From the NCBI RefSeq assembly GCF_002157835.1, contig NZ_CP020809.1:4216001-4280000 (forward strand): a DNA stretch of 64,000 nucleotides, in the 5' to 3' direction. Shown one piece after another: positions 35,190-43,881 of this stretch (position 1 is the first letter of the stretch; each line of letters opens with the position of its first letter). The stretch is from Mycobacterium dioxanotrophicus (GTDB lineage: Bacteria; Actinomycetota; Actinomycetes; Mycobacteriales; Mycobacteriaceae). A program made the position numbers and the translations under genes. The notes beneath the pieces were generated by a model. That model did no database searches and was not told the origin of the DNA. It worked only from the letters and a program-made list of their open reading frames with translations.

Positions 35190-35453
35190 ATGCGTGTGGA
35201 GCTTCTCACCAGCCCGGGGTGTCCGAATGCGGCGGAGGCTCGGCGCTTGCTCGCCGAGTGTCTGTTTGAGGTTGGTATCGCTGACGATGTGGTGGTGGAA
35301 AGGGTCGGTGCATATCCATCGCCGTCGGTGCTCGTTGATGGTGTGGATGTCATGAGGCCGGGCACTGAGTTGGCAGCTGATGCGTGCCGATTGGACCTTC
35401 CGACCAGGAATCGCGTGCTGGCGGCGCTTCGGAGTGCGACGCGGTCGACCTGA
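35190..35453 (+). CDS. thioredoxin-fold small protein
   Basis: The 87-residue protein begins VELLTSPGCPNAAEARRLL, a strand-loop-helix with a single active-site-like Cys, and has the cis-Pro segment YPSPSVLVDGVDVM. This glutaredoxin-like form is often encoded near mercury or arsenic genes in actinobacteria. ATG 35190 lies four bases after the arsC2 stop. The redox partner is unknown. Confidence 0.6.
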   Translation: MRVELLTSPGCPNAAEARRLLAECLFEVGIADDVVVERVGAYPSPSVLVDGVDVMRPGTELAADACRLDLPTRNRVLAALRSATRST

Positions 35454-35529
35454 TCGATGCGGGTGTCCTCCCCGTTGCTCGGCTCACGCGAGTTGACACG
35501 GTTCAACGTGATGCTGTTGCAACCCGAGT

Positions 35530-37506
35530 TCAGCTGGCTGTCGTGGTTTTCTGGTGGCCGGTCTGGGCCAGCCGGTGCAAGTCGGTTCCGGCTTCAATAG
35601 TGGCGCCCCCGAGGGGTGTGGTGCGTCCGGCGCGCACACCGTTGGCGATGACGATGATTTCGGCGAGTTCGTGCACGGCGACGACCGCGGCCAGCCCCAT
35701 CACCCCGGTGAGGGCGAGCGGGATGAGTACCGTGATCAAACCCAAGGACAGGCCGACGTTTTGCAGCATGATGCGCCGGGCGCGCCGCGCGTGCGCCAGT
35801 GCGTGGGTGAGGTGGCGCAGGTCTTCACCCATCAGGGCGACGTCGGCGGTTTCGATGGCCACGTCGGTGCCCATCGCCCCCATCGCAATGCCGAGGTCGG
35901 CGGTGGCCAGGGCGGGGGCGTCGTTGACCCCGTCACCGACCATGGCCGTCGAGCAGTGTTGGCGCAGTTGACCGATCAGCGCGGCTTTGTCTTCGGGCCG
36001 CAGATCAGCATGCACCGTATCGATCCCCACCTGCCGGGCCAGGGCATGGGCGGTCGCGTAGTTGTCGCCGGTCAGCATGGCTACCTGATAGCCGCCGCGG
36101 CGCAGCTGCGCCACGACGGCGCGGGCTTCGGGGCGCAGTTCGTCACGCACCGCCACTGCGCCGATCAGTTGGTTGTTGTCTTCGACCAGCACCGCGGTCG
36201 CCCCGGCGGCTTGCATGGCCGTGACCTGTTCGGCCAGCGGGCCGGGAGCGAGCCAGCCGGGCCGCCCGAGCCGCAACCTCCGGCCGTCCCGATGCCCGGT
36301 CAGGCCCGCGCCGGGGACGGCTTGCACCTCCTGGGCGGGCTGGACCGCGTCCTCGGTGGCAGCGAGAATGGCGGCGGCCAGGGGGTGTTCGCTGCGGGCC
36401 TCCAACGCTGCCGCCGCCTCCAAGACCTGCTCGCGGGTGGCGCCGTTGGTGGTGGCGACGTCGATGACGGTGGGCCGGTTGGCGGTCAGGGTGCCGGTTT
36501 TGTCCAGGGCGATGGTGCGGACCGCGCCGAGGGCTTCCAGTGCCGCCCCGCCTTTGACGAGGACGCCGAGCTTGGAGGCCGCTCCGATCGCGGCGACGAC
36601 GGTGACCGGCACCGAGATCGCCAGCGCGCACGGGGAGGCGGCCACCAACACAACGAGGGCCCGCTCGATCCACACCAGCGGATCCCCAAGGACGGAACCG
36701 ATGGCGGCGATGAGGACGGCGGCGATCATGATCGCCGGGACCAGGGGTTTGGCGATGCGGTCGGCCAGGCGCTGGGCTTCGCCTTTGCGGGACTGCTCGG
36801 CCTCCACGATGGCCACGATGCGGGCCAGCGAGTTGTCGGCGGCGCTGCTGGTGACCTCGACTTCGAGGACTCCGGTGCCGTTGATCGACCCGGCGAACAC
36901 CTCATCACCGGGCCCGGCCTCGACCGGCACGGATTCGCCGGTGATCGCCGAGACATCCAGCGCGGTGCGCCCTGAGGTGATGGTGCCGTCGGTGGCGACG
37001 CGTTCGCCGGGCTTGACGAGCATCCGGTCACCGACCCGCAATTGGCTTGACGGGATGGGGGTTTCGGTGCCGGCGCGCAGGACGGTGGCCTCGTCGGGCA
37101 CCAGCGACAACAGGGCGCGCAGGCTGCGGCGGGTGCGGGCCAAGGAGTATTCTTCAAGGCCTTCGCTGATGGAGAACAGGAACGCCAGCATGGCGGCCTC
37201 GCCGACTTCGCCGAGGATCACCGCGCCGACCGCTGCGATCGTCATCAGCGTGCCGACCCCGATCTTCCCCTGGGCCAGCCGGCGCAGGGTCGAGGGCACG
37301 AACGTGTAGGCGCCGATCACCAACGCCAGTGCATACAGGCCGATCTCGACCGCATGGGGGCCGCCGGTCCAGCCGATCACGTAGCCGGCCGCCAGCACCA
37401 CTCCGGCCACCGCGGCGGCGCGCAGTTCGGTGATCTCCCAGAGCCGTTCGGGTTCGTGGTCGTCCGCGACGGGCTCGTCGCTGCCGCAGCCGCACGCCTC
37501 ACTCAT
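35530..37506 (-). CDS. P1B-4-type metal-exporting P-type ATPase
   Basis: The 658-residue ATPase has the phosphorylation motif ALDKTGTLT, phosphatase motif ITGESVP, hinge [12 protein letters not shown] and HP motif SEHPLAAA. The membrane metal site is ASPCALAIS (SPC rather than CPC), and a late helix has VAVHELAEI, both features of P1B-4 pumps (Co/Ni/Fe/Zn; CtpD and CtpJ in mycobacteria). No HMA domain is present, only a short Cys-rich N-terminus (EACGCGSDE). ATG 37506 overlaps the repressor's stop. The exact metal is not shown by sequence. Confidence 0.88.
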   Translation of the reverse strand: MSEACGCGSDEPVADDHEPERLWEITELRAAAVAGVVLAAGYVIGWTGGPHAVEIGLYALALVIGAYTFVPSTLRRLAQGKIGVGTLMTIAAVGAVILGEVGEAAMLAFLFSISEGLEEYSLARTRRSLRALLSLVPDEATVLRAGTETPIPSSQLRVGDRMLVKPGERVATDGTITSGRTALDVSAITGESVPVEAGPGDEVFAGSINGTGVLEVEVTSSAADNSLARIVAIVEAEQSRKGEAQRLADRIAKPLVPAIMIAAVLIAAIGSVLGDPLVWIERALVVLVAASPCALAISVPVTVVAAIGAASKLGVLVKGGAALEALGAVRTIALDKTGTLTANRPTVIDVATTNGATREQVLEAAAALEARSEHPLAAAILAATEDAVQPAQEVQAVPGAGLTGHRDGRRLRLGRPGWLAPGPLAEQVTAMQAAGATAVLVEDNNQLIGAVAVRDELRPEARAVVAQLRRGGYQVAMLTGDNYATAHALARQVGIDTVHADLRPEDKAALIGQLRQHCSTAMVGDGVNDAPALATADLGIAMGAMGTDVAIETADVALMGEDLRHLTHALAHARRARRIMLQNVGLSLGLITVLIPLALTGVMGLAAVVAVHELAEIIVIANGVRAGRTTPLGGATIEAGTDLHRLAQTGHQKTTTAS

Positions 37507-37877
37507 CGCGCAACCTTTCGCTCGGCCGGGTGGCCGTAGTTGGGGCACAACGCGACCGCGTTGCCGGTGGCCTCCAACACCGCTTCGGCGGCCCGGAACA
37601 TGTCCAGCAGCTCGGGGCGGGCCAGCCGATAGATCGAGGCCCGGCCCTGCGGCCGGAAATCCACCAGCCCGCAGTCACGCAGGCAGGCCAGATGCGCCGA
37701 GACCGTTGACTGCGCCAACCCCAACTCCCTGGTCAGGTCCACCACCCGGGCCTCGCCACCAGCCAGGCGGCGCAGAATCGCCAACCGGGTGCCGTCCGAA
37801 AGGCTGTGAAACAGCGCCGTCGCGGCATCCACATTCCCGCACACCACGGGATCGACCGAACCACTTTTCATCGCCAC
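37503..37877 (-). CDS. CmtR-like ArsR-family metal sensor
   Basis: The 124-residue winged-helix protein has SLSDGTRLAILRRLAGG and LGLAQSTVSAHLACLRDCGLV. The two Cys in the recognition helix (CLRDC) match the Cys pair of CmtR, the mycobacterial Cd/Pb sensor, and a third Cys follows in VALCPNYGH. It overlaps the ATPase gene by ATGA, so the pair forms one operon. The promoter region 37880-37920 has an imperfect TTGATCGGTCAA dyad that could be the operator. Confidence 0.85.
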   Translation of the reverse strand: MAMKSGSVDPVVCGNVDAATALFHSLSDGTRLAILRRLAGGEARVVDLTRELGLAQSTVSAHLACLRDCGLVDFRPQGRASIYRLARPELLDMFRAAEAVLEATGNAVALCPNYGHPAERKVAR

Positions 37878-37982
37878 ACGACGATGATAGCGTTCAACTC
37901 CATTGATCGGTCAACAAGGACAACATCGACAGTCACCGATGCCAGGCGACATCGCCGCCGATCCCGCGAAAGAGGTATCTCA

Positions 37983-38645
37983 ATGGCGCGCACCAGCCGC
38001 ATGGTGCTCACCGCGTTCGTCATCGCCGCCATGGCGATCGGTGCGCTGACCTACCTGTCGGTGCGCGACCGCGCCTCGACCACCCCAGCGCAGCCCGAGA
38101 ATGTCCAGGCTGGGCAGTTGGTGCGGGAGAACAGTCACCGCCTCAACGCAGTGCCCGACAGCACAGTGACGTTCGTGGAGTTTCTCGACTTCGAATGCGA
38201 GGGCTGCCGCGCGGTCTACCCAGAGATCGAAAAAGCGCGGGCCCAATACGGGGACCGGGTGAACTTCGTGATCCGCTACTTCCCGCTGCAAGCCCACGTC
38301 AACGCCGAGCGGGCCGCCCGGGCGGTGGAAGCCGCCGCCCAACAGGGCCACCTGGAGGCGATGTATCGCAAGATGTATGACACCCAGGCCCAGTGGGGTG
38401 AAAAGCAAACCCCGGCAGATGACGTATTCCGCGGATTCGCAACAGAACTCGGCCTGGACATGGCCGTCTTCGACGCCGCCTACGCCGATCCCGCGACGCT
38501 GGAACGCATCCGGCTCGACATCGCCGACGGCCGGGCCTTGGGGGTGAAGGGAACCCCGACGTTTTTCCTCAACGACACCCGCATCCAGCCACACAGCTAC
38601 CAAGACCTGACCACAGCGTTCGACGAAGCGCTCGCCGCCAACTAG
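37983..38645 (+). CDS. DsbA/thioredoxin-fold membrane-anchored oxidoreductase
   Basis: The 220-residue protein has an N-terminal anchor (MVLTAFVIAAMAIGALTYL) and an extracytoplasmic thioredoxin fold with active-site-like CEGC in EFLDFECEGCRAVYPE, followed by FVIRYFPLQAH and cis-Pro KGTPTFFLN. Such proteins catalyse or relay disulfide exchange outside the membrane. ATG 37983 follows AGAGGT. It is divergent from the CmtR-like gene and runs into the ICMT-like gene 58 bases on. Confidence 0.8.
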   Translation: MARTSRMVLTAFVIAAMAIGALTYLSVRDRASTTPAQPENVQAGQLVRENSHRLNAVPDSTVTFVEFLDFECEGCRAVYPEIEKARAQYGDRVNFVIRYFPLQAHVNAERAARAVEAAAQQGHLEAMYRKMYDTQAQWGEKQTPADDVFRGFATELGLDMAVFDAAYADPATLERIRLDIADGRALGVKGTPTFFLNDTRIQPHSYQDLTTAFDEALAAN

Positions 38646-38703
38646 CCGCTTGCCTGCCGCGGCCACCCGCCCGACATCCCATTAAGCCAGGAGGAACCGT
38701 CTG

Positions 38704-39315
38704 ATGCCCGCCACCGCACTCGGTCTGTATCTGATTTTCGCTGTGTTGGGATTCGGCTGGCGCAGCTGGACCCAGTACCGCCACACCGGCTCCACCGGAT
38801 TCCGCGGCATCCACGGCCGGCCCGGGTCGCTGCAATGGTTGGCCGGCGCTGGATTCATCGCCGCCATCCTCGCCGGGGCGGCCGCGCCGCTGCTGCAACT
38901 GCTCGACATCCTCACCCCGATTGCGCTGCTGCAGGCGCCGTGGATTCAGGCGAGCGGAACGGTGCTGGCCGTCGCCGGGATCGCGGCCACGCTCTACGCC
39001 CAACGCGACATGGGCGAGTCCTGGCGTATTGGGGTGGATCCCAGTGAAACAACCACATTGGTGCGCAGTGGCGTGTTCGGGCTGGTCCGCAATCCCATCT
39101 TCACCGCCATGCTGATCTTCGCCGCCGGCATAACCGTGATGACCCCCAACCCGCTCGCCCTGGCCGCGTTCGCCGTCCTGTGGGTGACGATCGAGCTGCA
39201 GGTCCGCGTCGTCGAAGAGCCCTATCTCAACACCATCCACGGGCAGGTCTACCGGGACTACTGTGGGGCTGTCGGCCGGTTTGTTCCCCACATCGGACGC
39301 ACCCTGACCGTCTGA
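38704..39315 (+). CDS. isoprenylcysteine-carboxyl-methyltransferase-like membrane protein
   Basis: The 203-residue protein has five or so membrane helices and the C-terminal ICMT/PEMT pattern: VRSGVFGLVRNPIFTAML, then VEEPYLNTIHGQVYRDYCGA with E-E-x-x-L and Y-x-x-Y. Members methylate small or lipid substrates using S-adenosylmethionine; the substrate here is unknown. ATG 38704 follows AGGAGG. The co-directional methyltransferase starts 20 bases later. Confidence 0.75.
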   Translation: MPATALGLYLIFAVLGFGWRSWTQYRHTGSTGFRGIHGRPGSLQWLAGAGFIAAILAGAAAPLLQLLDILTPIALLQAPWIQASGTVLAVAGIAATLYAQRDMGESWRIGVDPSETTTLVRSGVFGLVRNPIFTAMLIFAAGITVMTPNPLALAAFAVLWVTIELQVRVVEEPYLNTIHGQVYRDYCGAVGRFVPHIGRTLTV

Positions 39316-39335
39316 CGGCCGACGCGAGGTGAACC

Positions 39336-39971
39336 ATGGCCACCGATGATCGCACCGCCCGTTGGAACCGGTACTGGGACAAGAAATCGGCCACCTATGA
39401 CCGTGAGATCGGGTTCTTCGATCGTCACCTGTTCGGCGATTCTCGCCAGTGGGTCTGCAGCCAAGCTAGCGGCGACGTCTTGGAGGTCGCGATCGGCACC
39501 GGACTCAACCTTGCCTTCTACCCCAAGGACGTCACGCTGACCGGGATCGATTGGAGCCAGCAGATGCTCGACCTGGCTCGTCAACGTGCCGCCGATCTCG
39601 GCCACCCGGCCACCCTGCAACAAGCCGACGCCCACCACCTGCCGTTCGATGACGCCAGCTTCGACAGCGTGGTCTGCACCTTCGGGCTCTGTGCCATCCC
39701 CGACCACAGCCAAGCCCTCACCGAAATGACCCGAGTCCTGCGCCCCGGCGGAAAACTCATCCTCGTCGACCACATCCGCAGCAGCACCGCCCCAGTCCGA
39801 GCCGTGCAGCGGTTCTTGGAATTGTTCACCGTTCCCCTTGGCGGCGAACACTTCCTACGCCGCCCCCTAGAGCACCTGCGGGCCGCGACCGACCTCGCCA
39901 TCGATCATCGTGAGCGGTTCACACTCGGCCTCGTCGAACGCGTCGCCGCTCACAAAACCGCCACCACCTGA
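39336..39971 (+). CDS. class I SAM-dependent methyltransferase (UbiE-like)
   Basis: The 211-residue enzyme shows the Rossmann SAM site VLEVAIGTGLNLAFYP, the acidic loop LTGIDWSQQML and LRPGGKLILVDHIRSS. It resembles PmtA/UbiE-type methyltransferases of lipids or quinones. The cluster context (ICMT-like and DsbA-like genes) suggests envelope chemistry rather than arsenic methylation: the Cys triad of ArsM is absent. ATG 39336 is well placed. Confidence 0.8.
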   Translation: MATDDRTARWNRYWDKKSATYDREIGFFDRHLFGDSRQWVCSQASGDVLEVAIGTGLNLAFYPKDVTLTGIDWSQQMLDLARQRAADLGHPATLQQADAHHLPFDDASFDSVVCTFGLCAIPDHSQALTEMTRVLRPGGKLILVDHIRSSTAPVRAVQRFLELFTVPLGGEHFLRRPLEHLRAATDLAIDHRERFTLGLVERVAAHKTATT

Positions 39972-40027
39972 CCTGCCCGGCGGCCAACAGCGGTCCGAGC
40001 AGGACACCATCACGAAAGAAGCCACAC

Positions 40028-40576
40028 ATGACCGAACTCACCAGACGCACCGCACTTGCCCTCCTCGGCGGGGCCGGGGCTATCGCCGCACTGGGATACC
40101 TGTTGCGCACCACCAGCATTCGCATGCCCACCGGGAACGCCAACGGTCCCGGCATGATGGGCGGCGTGTCGGGCACCGACATGGACCGCTACATGACCAT
40201 GTTCGCCCGCCACAGCGAACTAAGGCGCACCGTGGAGAACATCCCCGGAGGGGTCCGCACCACCACCGAATCCGACGCCGACGACCTCGTCGCCCAACTA
40301 CACGCCCACGTGTCCTCGATGTATGACCACCTCGACCAGGGCGCCGAAGTGAGCTGCATGAGTCAAAGCCTGCCCACCCTGTTCCGTCGCGCACCCGACT
40401 ACCAGCGGCGAATCATGCTGACCCCCAACGGTGTTATCGCCACCGAGACCGCCAACGATCCCAACCTCACCAACGCCATCCGCGCCCACGCACACGAAGT
40501 CACCGGCTTCGTCACCGACGGCATGCCTGCCATGATGAGCCCCATGATGGGCGGCCGCGGAATGATGGGCTCCTGA
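40028..40576 (+). CDS. Met-rich exported protein
   Basis: The 182-residue protein has a possible Tat-like N-terminus (LTRRTALALLGGAGAIAAL) and Met-rich patches at residues about 38-60 (GPGMMGGVSGTDMDRYMTMF) and at the very end (GMPAMMSPMMGGRGMMGS). His residues lie between them. Met-rich exported proteins often bind Cu(I) or Ag(I). The core segment (RAHAHEVTGFVTDGMPAMM) is seen in metal clusters of actinobacteria, though I cannot name the family. ATG 40028 is clear. Confidence 0.65.
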   Translation: MTELTRRTALALLGGAGAIAALGYLLRTTSIRMPTGNANGPGMMGGVSGTDMDRYMTMFARHSELRRTVENIPGGVRTTTESDADDLVAQLHAHVSSMYDHLDQGAEVSCMSQSLPTLFRRAPDYQRRIMLTPNGVIATETANDPNLTNAIRAHAHEVTGFVTDGMPAMMSPMMGGRGMMGS

Positions 40577-41106
40577 GTCGTCGCGTCAACCAGCACACGC
40601 CCATCCGCCACTCATCGGAAACGCCATCGGCTTGACCCGTTTCGGTGTTCGTCGATGACACCGCTACAGACAACGTCGCTAAGCAGAGACAACTCCCACC
40701 GAACCAAATCGATCGCCGTCACCACTCGCGGGTCATCCGGATCTAAACCCTCATCCGCAAGGACTTGGCGTTCCTCAGCATCCACACCCAGTTAGACGTC
40801 CGACCCGCCGCTCCTGTTCCACCAAGAACTGAGACATCCAACGATGCGGAACCAACCCTCATCCCGGTGCACCCGAAAATCATCGAGTACAGCCCTACAG
40901 ATAAGACTGCCCCTCACGATAGGCGCCGCACCGATAGCCAACGTCGGCGACAGTCGAGTACACCCCAAGTAGACCTACGGATAACGGATGTGGTCGACGA
41001 GGGTCAGTTTTCCGCCGGGGCGGTGAGCCACTGCAGCTTGTGGCAGAACGGCGACTTGAGTGTGCCCTTGGAGGAGTGGCTGCGCGGTAGCGCGCTGACA
41101 TGAGCG
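40577..41106. other. 530-base stretch without an intact gene
   Basis: No convincing gene is visible. On the minus strand near 40986-41030 there is a short frame reading HRPGGKLTLVDHIRYP before a stop, very like LRPGGKLILVDHIRSS of the methyltransferase at 39336. This suggests the debris of a related methyltransferase gene. The rest shows no recognised repeats or RNA. Confidence 0.4.
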
Positions 41107-41703
41107 CTAACTTTTCCGCGCAGCTCCAATGAACACCATCCCGCCGATGTGGCTTTCGAGCTGGCCGGACCCGTGGAGTCCGTGGCGACTCAACTCGGCG
41201 GCGAATTCGTCTGCCTCGAACCGGTTTTCGCGCGGATGCACCGTCAAGGTGCGAAAAGCCCACGTGTCCAGGACGTGGCGTGGCACCTCTTCGAACAACA
41301 GCAGACCTCCGGGCCGCATTACGCGGGCCATCTCGGCGATTGCCTGGGGCCAATCGGGGACGTGGTGGATGATCCCAAAGTCCACCACGGCGTCCATGCT
41401 CTGCGCCGGTTGGGCGATATCGCATGCATCGCCCACTGACAGCGACACGGGGCGACCGTGCAGGCGTCTGCGCGCCAGCTCGACCATTGTCTCGTCCAGG
41501 TCGAAGGCACTCACCTGGGCAGCGCCCAAACGGTCGAGGATTACTTCGGCTCCGACGCCCCGTCCGCACCCCACCTCGAGGACGTGCTTGCCAGCCAATC
41601 CGCCCCCGGCCAGGCGCCGAAACCAGGCGGCTTCGCGATGATGTTGATGGGCGGCCCGGATAGGGTTGTTCATGGCGGCACGTTCAATTGAGTTGAGTTT
41701 CAT
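41107..41703 (-). CDS. class I methyltransferase under CsoR-type operator
   Basis: The 198-residue enzyme has the SAM motif HVLEVGCGRGVGAEVI, acidic loop VSAFDLDETM and post-motif VMRPGGLLLFEEVP. I chose ATG 41703 (MKLNSIERAAMNNPIR), with GAGGAGA about 6 bases upstream; longer frames run through the operator. A CsoR/RicR-type palindrome lies 35 bases upstream, so copper probably induces it. The substrate is unknown. Confidence 0.8.
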   Translation of the reverse strand: MKLNSIERAAMNNPIRAAHQHHREAAWFRRLAGGGLAGKHVLEVGCGRGVGAEVILDRLGAAQVSAFDLDETMVELARRRLHGRPVSLSVGDACDIAQPAQSMDAVVDFGIIHHVPDWPQAIAEMARVMRPGGLLLFEEVPRHVLDTWAFRTLTVHPRENRFEADEFAAELSRHGLHGSGQLESHIGGMVFIGAARKS

Positions 41704-41737
41704 CGCGTCTCCTCTGCGGGGCCACTTCTGAGTAGTG

Positions 41738-41752
41738 TACCCCCCAGGGGTA
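41738..41752. promoter_or_regulatory. CsoR/RicR-type copper operator
   Basis: TACCCCCCAGGGGTA is a G/C-tract palindrome of the form recognised by CsoR and RicR Cu(I) sensors. It lies 35 bases upstream of the methyltransferase ATG at 41703. Similar boxes occur at 49047 and 62210. Confidence 0.75.
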
Positions 41753-42359
41753 TCATGCTCAATGGTCACGAAGATGCATATAGCGCTGACCCGGAGCGGA
41801 TGTGTGCCGGGAACGAACCCGCGGGCTGATGCCCAAGGCGGCCTACACGGCGTGCAGCGCGGTAAACCGGTGTTCACCGTAGGGCCAGCGCCGAGCAGTG
41901 CGCCGTAAACATGGCCCTCCGCAGTCCGTACCGTGCCCGCACGGGAGTACCGCCGGGGCCGACCGGTGAGCGATTTGATCGTCGATCCAATGCCACGCGC
42001 CGTGCGCCGGCCGGAGGTGGTGACCTGGTGCCGACGTTCGGCGGTCGCCAATCTGCTCGTCGAAGCGCGCCACGATTACCGTGCCGATGTCATACGTGGA
42101 ACCGTCGCGCACCCGCATGCCATCCGTGGTGGTCGGTGACACGCTCGTGAGGGGTGAGGACTTTGGCGGGATTGCAGCGGCGGATCTTCGTCAGTTACTC
42201 GTCAACCGCTTGCACTGATGAGCTTCGGAGAGTCAAGGAATCCGCGTGTGAAGCGGTATCAACCACACGCCTGTAGCCGCCGCTGAGCCAAACATTGCCA
42301 AAGTGAAATTTGAGCTTGGCGTTACATTTGTGGCAGGAGTGATTTACGCTAACCGTTAG

Positions 42360-42376
42360 TACGGTGCGACTACGTA
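42360..42376. promoter_or_regulatory. BlaI/CopY-type box upstream of NlpC/P60 gene
   Basis: TACGGTGCGACTACGTA ends in the palindromic TACGTA and lies 68 bases before ATG 42444. The sequence upstream of the second NlpC/P60 gene, 60605-60621, matches at 16 of 17 positions. No gene is seen in the rest of 41760-42443. Confidence 0.6.
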
Positions 42377-42443
42377 ATTGGTCGGCCCTGCCGCAAAGTC
42401 GTAGACGGTGGCTGGCACGAGCTTCTGACGGGTGGTGATGGGC

Positions 42444-43121
42444 ATGGCACGCACCTGGTTCGCGGTCGTCTTAGTTGCGCTGCTCGGCATGATTAGTCCG
42501 GCGGTCGCGACTGCCGATAAAGGTGAATGGGATCCGACGTTACCCAAGCTGATCAGCGCCGGAGCGCCAGGCGATCCGCTGGCGGTTGCCAATGCTTCGC
42601 TGCAGGCCAGCGCTATCGCTGCGCAGACAACGATGGATCTCGGGCGTTCATTCATGGCCAGCCTGGGTTTCTCTGGTCCCACCAGTCCCGCCCCCCTGAA
42701 GGGGAACCGCGTCTATGGAGCGCAGGCGATCGAGTATGTGATTCGGCGGGCAGGCTCCCAAATCGGAGTCCCCTATTCCTGGGGTGGTGGAAGCCTTACC
42801 GGTCCGAGTCGCGGTATCGATTCGGGCGCGAACACCGTCGGTTTCGACTGTTCGGGGTTGACACGTTACGCATTCGCCGGAGTGGGTGTTCTGCTGCCGC
42901 GATACTCCGGAGACCAGTACACCGCAGGCCGTCACATCCCGCCCTCTCAAGCCAAACGGGGAGACCTGCTGTTCTGGGGTCCCGGTGGCGGACAGCACGA
43001 GGCCCTCTATCTGGGGGGCGGGCAGATGTTGGAAGCGCAGCAGACGGGTGTGCCGGTCAAGATCTCACCTGTACGTACCGCCGGGATGACTCCCTATGTG
43101 ACACGGGTGATCGAGAGCTAG
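42444..43121 (+). CDS. secreted NlpC/P60 peptidoglycan endopeptidase
   Basis: The 225-residue protein has a signal peptide (TWFAVVLVALLGMISPAVA) and a C-terminal NlpC/P60 domain from about 85: GVPYSWGGG, the catalytic Cys in FDCSGLTRYAF, the His in GGQHEALYLG and GQMLEAQQTG. These enzymes cut stem peptides between D-Glu and diaminopimelate. It resembles the C-terminal half of the 452-residue protein at 60716 ([19 protein letters not shown] versus [19 protein letters not shown]) but lacks its coiled-coil front. ATG 42444 follows GGTGATGG. Confidence 0.85.
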   Translation: MARTWFAVVLVALLGMISPAVATADKGEWDPTLPKLISAGAPGDPLAVANASLQASAIAAQTTMDLGRSFMASLGFSGPTSPAPLKGNRVYGAQAIEYVIRRAGSQIGVPYSWGGGSLTGPSRGIDSGANTVGFDCSGLTRYAFAGVGVLLPRYSGDQYTAGRHIPPSQAKRGDLLFWGPGGGQHEALYLGGGQMLEAQQTGVPVKISPVRTAGMTPYVTRVIES

Positions 43122-43345
43122 CGAATGCAGGTGTTGCCATTGCCGTTAACTTCCTGGTCGGCGGACCTGCCGCCGCATCTGCGCCGCCTCGACAGTCCAA
43201 CTACTATCGCGGCCAGTAGATGAATGAGGTTGGGTGAAACCGTTGTCAGGGCCGCGTCTGATCAATGGTCGGCGGATGAGCTGCGCGCACAAGGGGTCAT
43301 GTCAGCGGGTCGTCGTTTGGGCCGTGACCGGGGAAGGTTCGGGAG

Positions 43346-43789
43346 ATGCATAGTCAACCTGGGCCATCGAAGCGCAGTGTGCCCTTATGGCTCATCGCCT
43401 CTACAGCAGTAGCGTTCTTGGCGGTGATCGTAGTAATCGCAGTGAAGACACAGGGTTTCGGCGCGGCAAACTCGAACGAACGTATGGCACAACAGCGGTG
43501 CGAAACTGATGTGCGCGCCCAGTTGGCCTCACCGTCGACTGCCAACCTTTCCGAGGTCAAGGCGACGGCCAGCGAGTTGGATCCCGACAGCCGAGACCTG
43601 TTTTCACTCATTGGCAACGATTCCCTTAAAGGTGTCGATCATGCGCGGATTACGGTATGGAATGTCTCTGGCATGGTCGATGCACAAACCGAGGTCGGCA
43701 CCCTGATGCATGACCCGTTTACGTGCCGCGCGTATTTCGTCGACGGTGCTTTGGCCGACACCCTGGTGCTGTTCGACCATCCGCACTAG
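43346..43789 (+). CDS. membrane-anchored hypothetical protein
   Basis: The 147-residue protein has one N-terminal membrane helix (SVPLWLIASTAVAFLAVIVV) and an external domain with two Cys (QQRCETDVRA, PFTCRAYFVD), likely paired. The pattern is common in small actinobacterial exported proteins with no known role. ATG 43346 follows GGGAG closely. It stands alone before the P-type ATPase gene. Confidence 0.55.
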   Translation: MHSQPGPSKRSVPLWLIASTAVAFLAVIVVIAVKTQGFGAANSNERMAQQRCETDVRAQLASPSTANLSEVKATASELDPDSRDLFSLIGNDSLKGVDHARITVWNVSGMVDAQTEVGTLMHDPFTCRAYFVDGALADTLVLFDHPH

Positions 43790-43881
43790 CCGACAGTGAT
43801 AGCAGGTGCCGTTGTTCCTTCTTGACGCAATCTTTATCGGAGGGCTAGCTGAGTCTTACGACGCGCGGCGATCCTGGAACC

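Noticed and set aside
35554..36975. 473-residue open frame on the plus strand
   Set aside because: It is antisense to the P-type ATPase gene at 35530-37506, which has all catalytic motifs; the plus frame is Gly/His/Asp-biased shadow sequence.
39336..39971. ArsM arsenite methyltransferase
   Set aside because: It lies near the arsenic genes and binds SAM, but the conserved Cys residues of ArsM are missing; UbiE-like is the better call.
40765..41103. 112-residue plus-strand frame in the gap before the methyltransferase
   Set aside because: No ribosome binding site, atypical composition, and the opposite strand shows a methyltransferase-like remnant instead.
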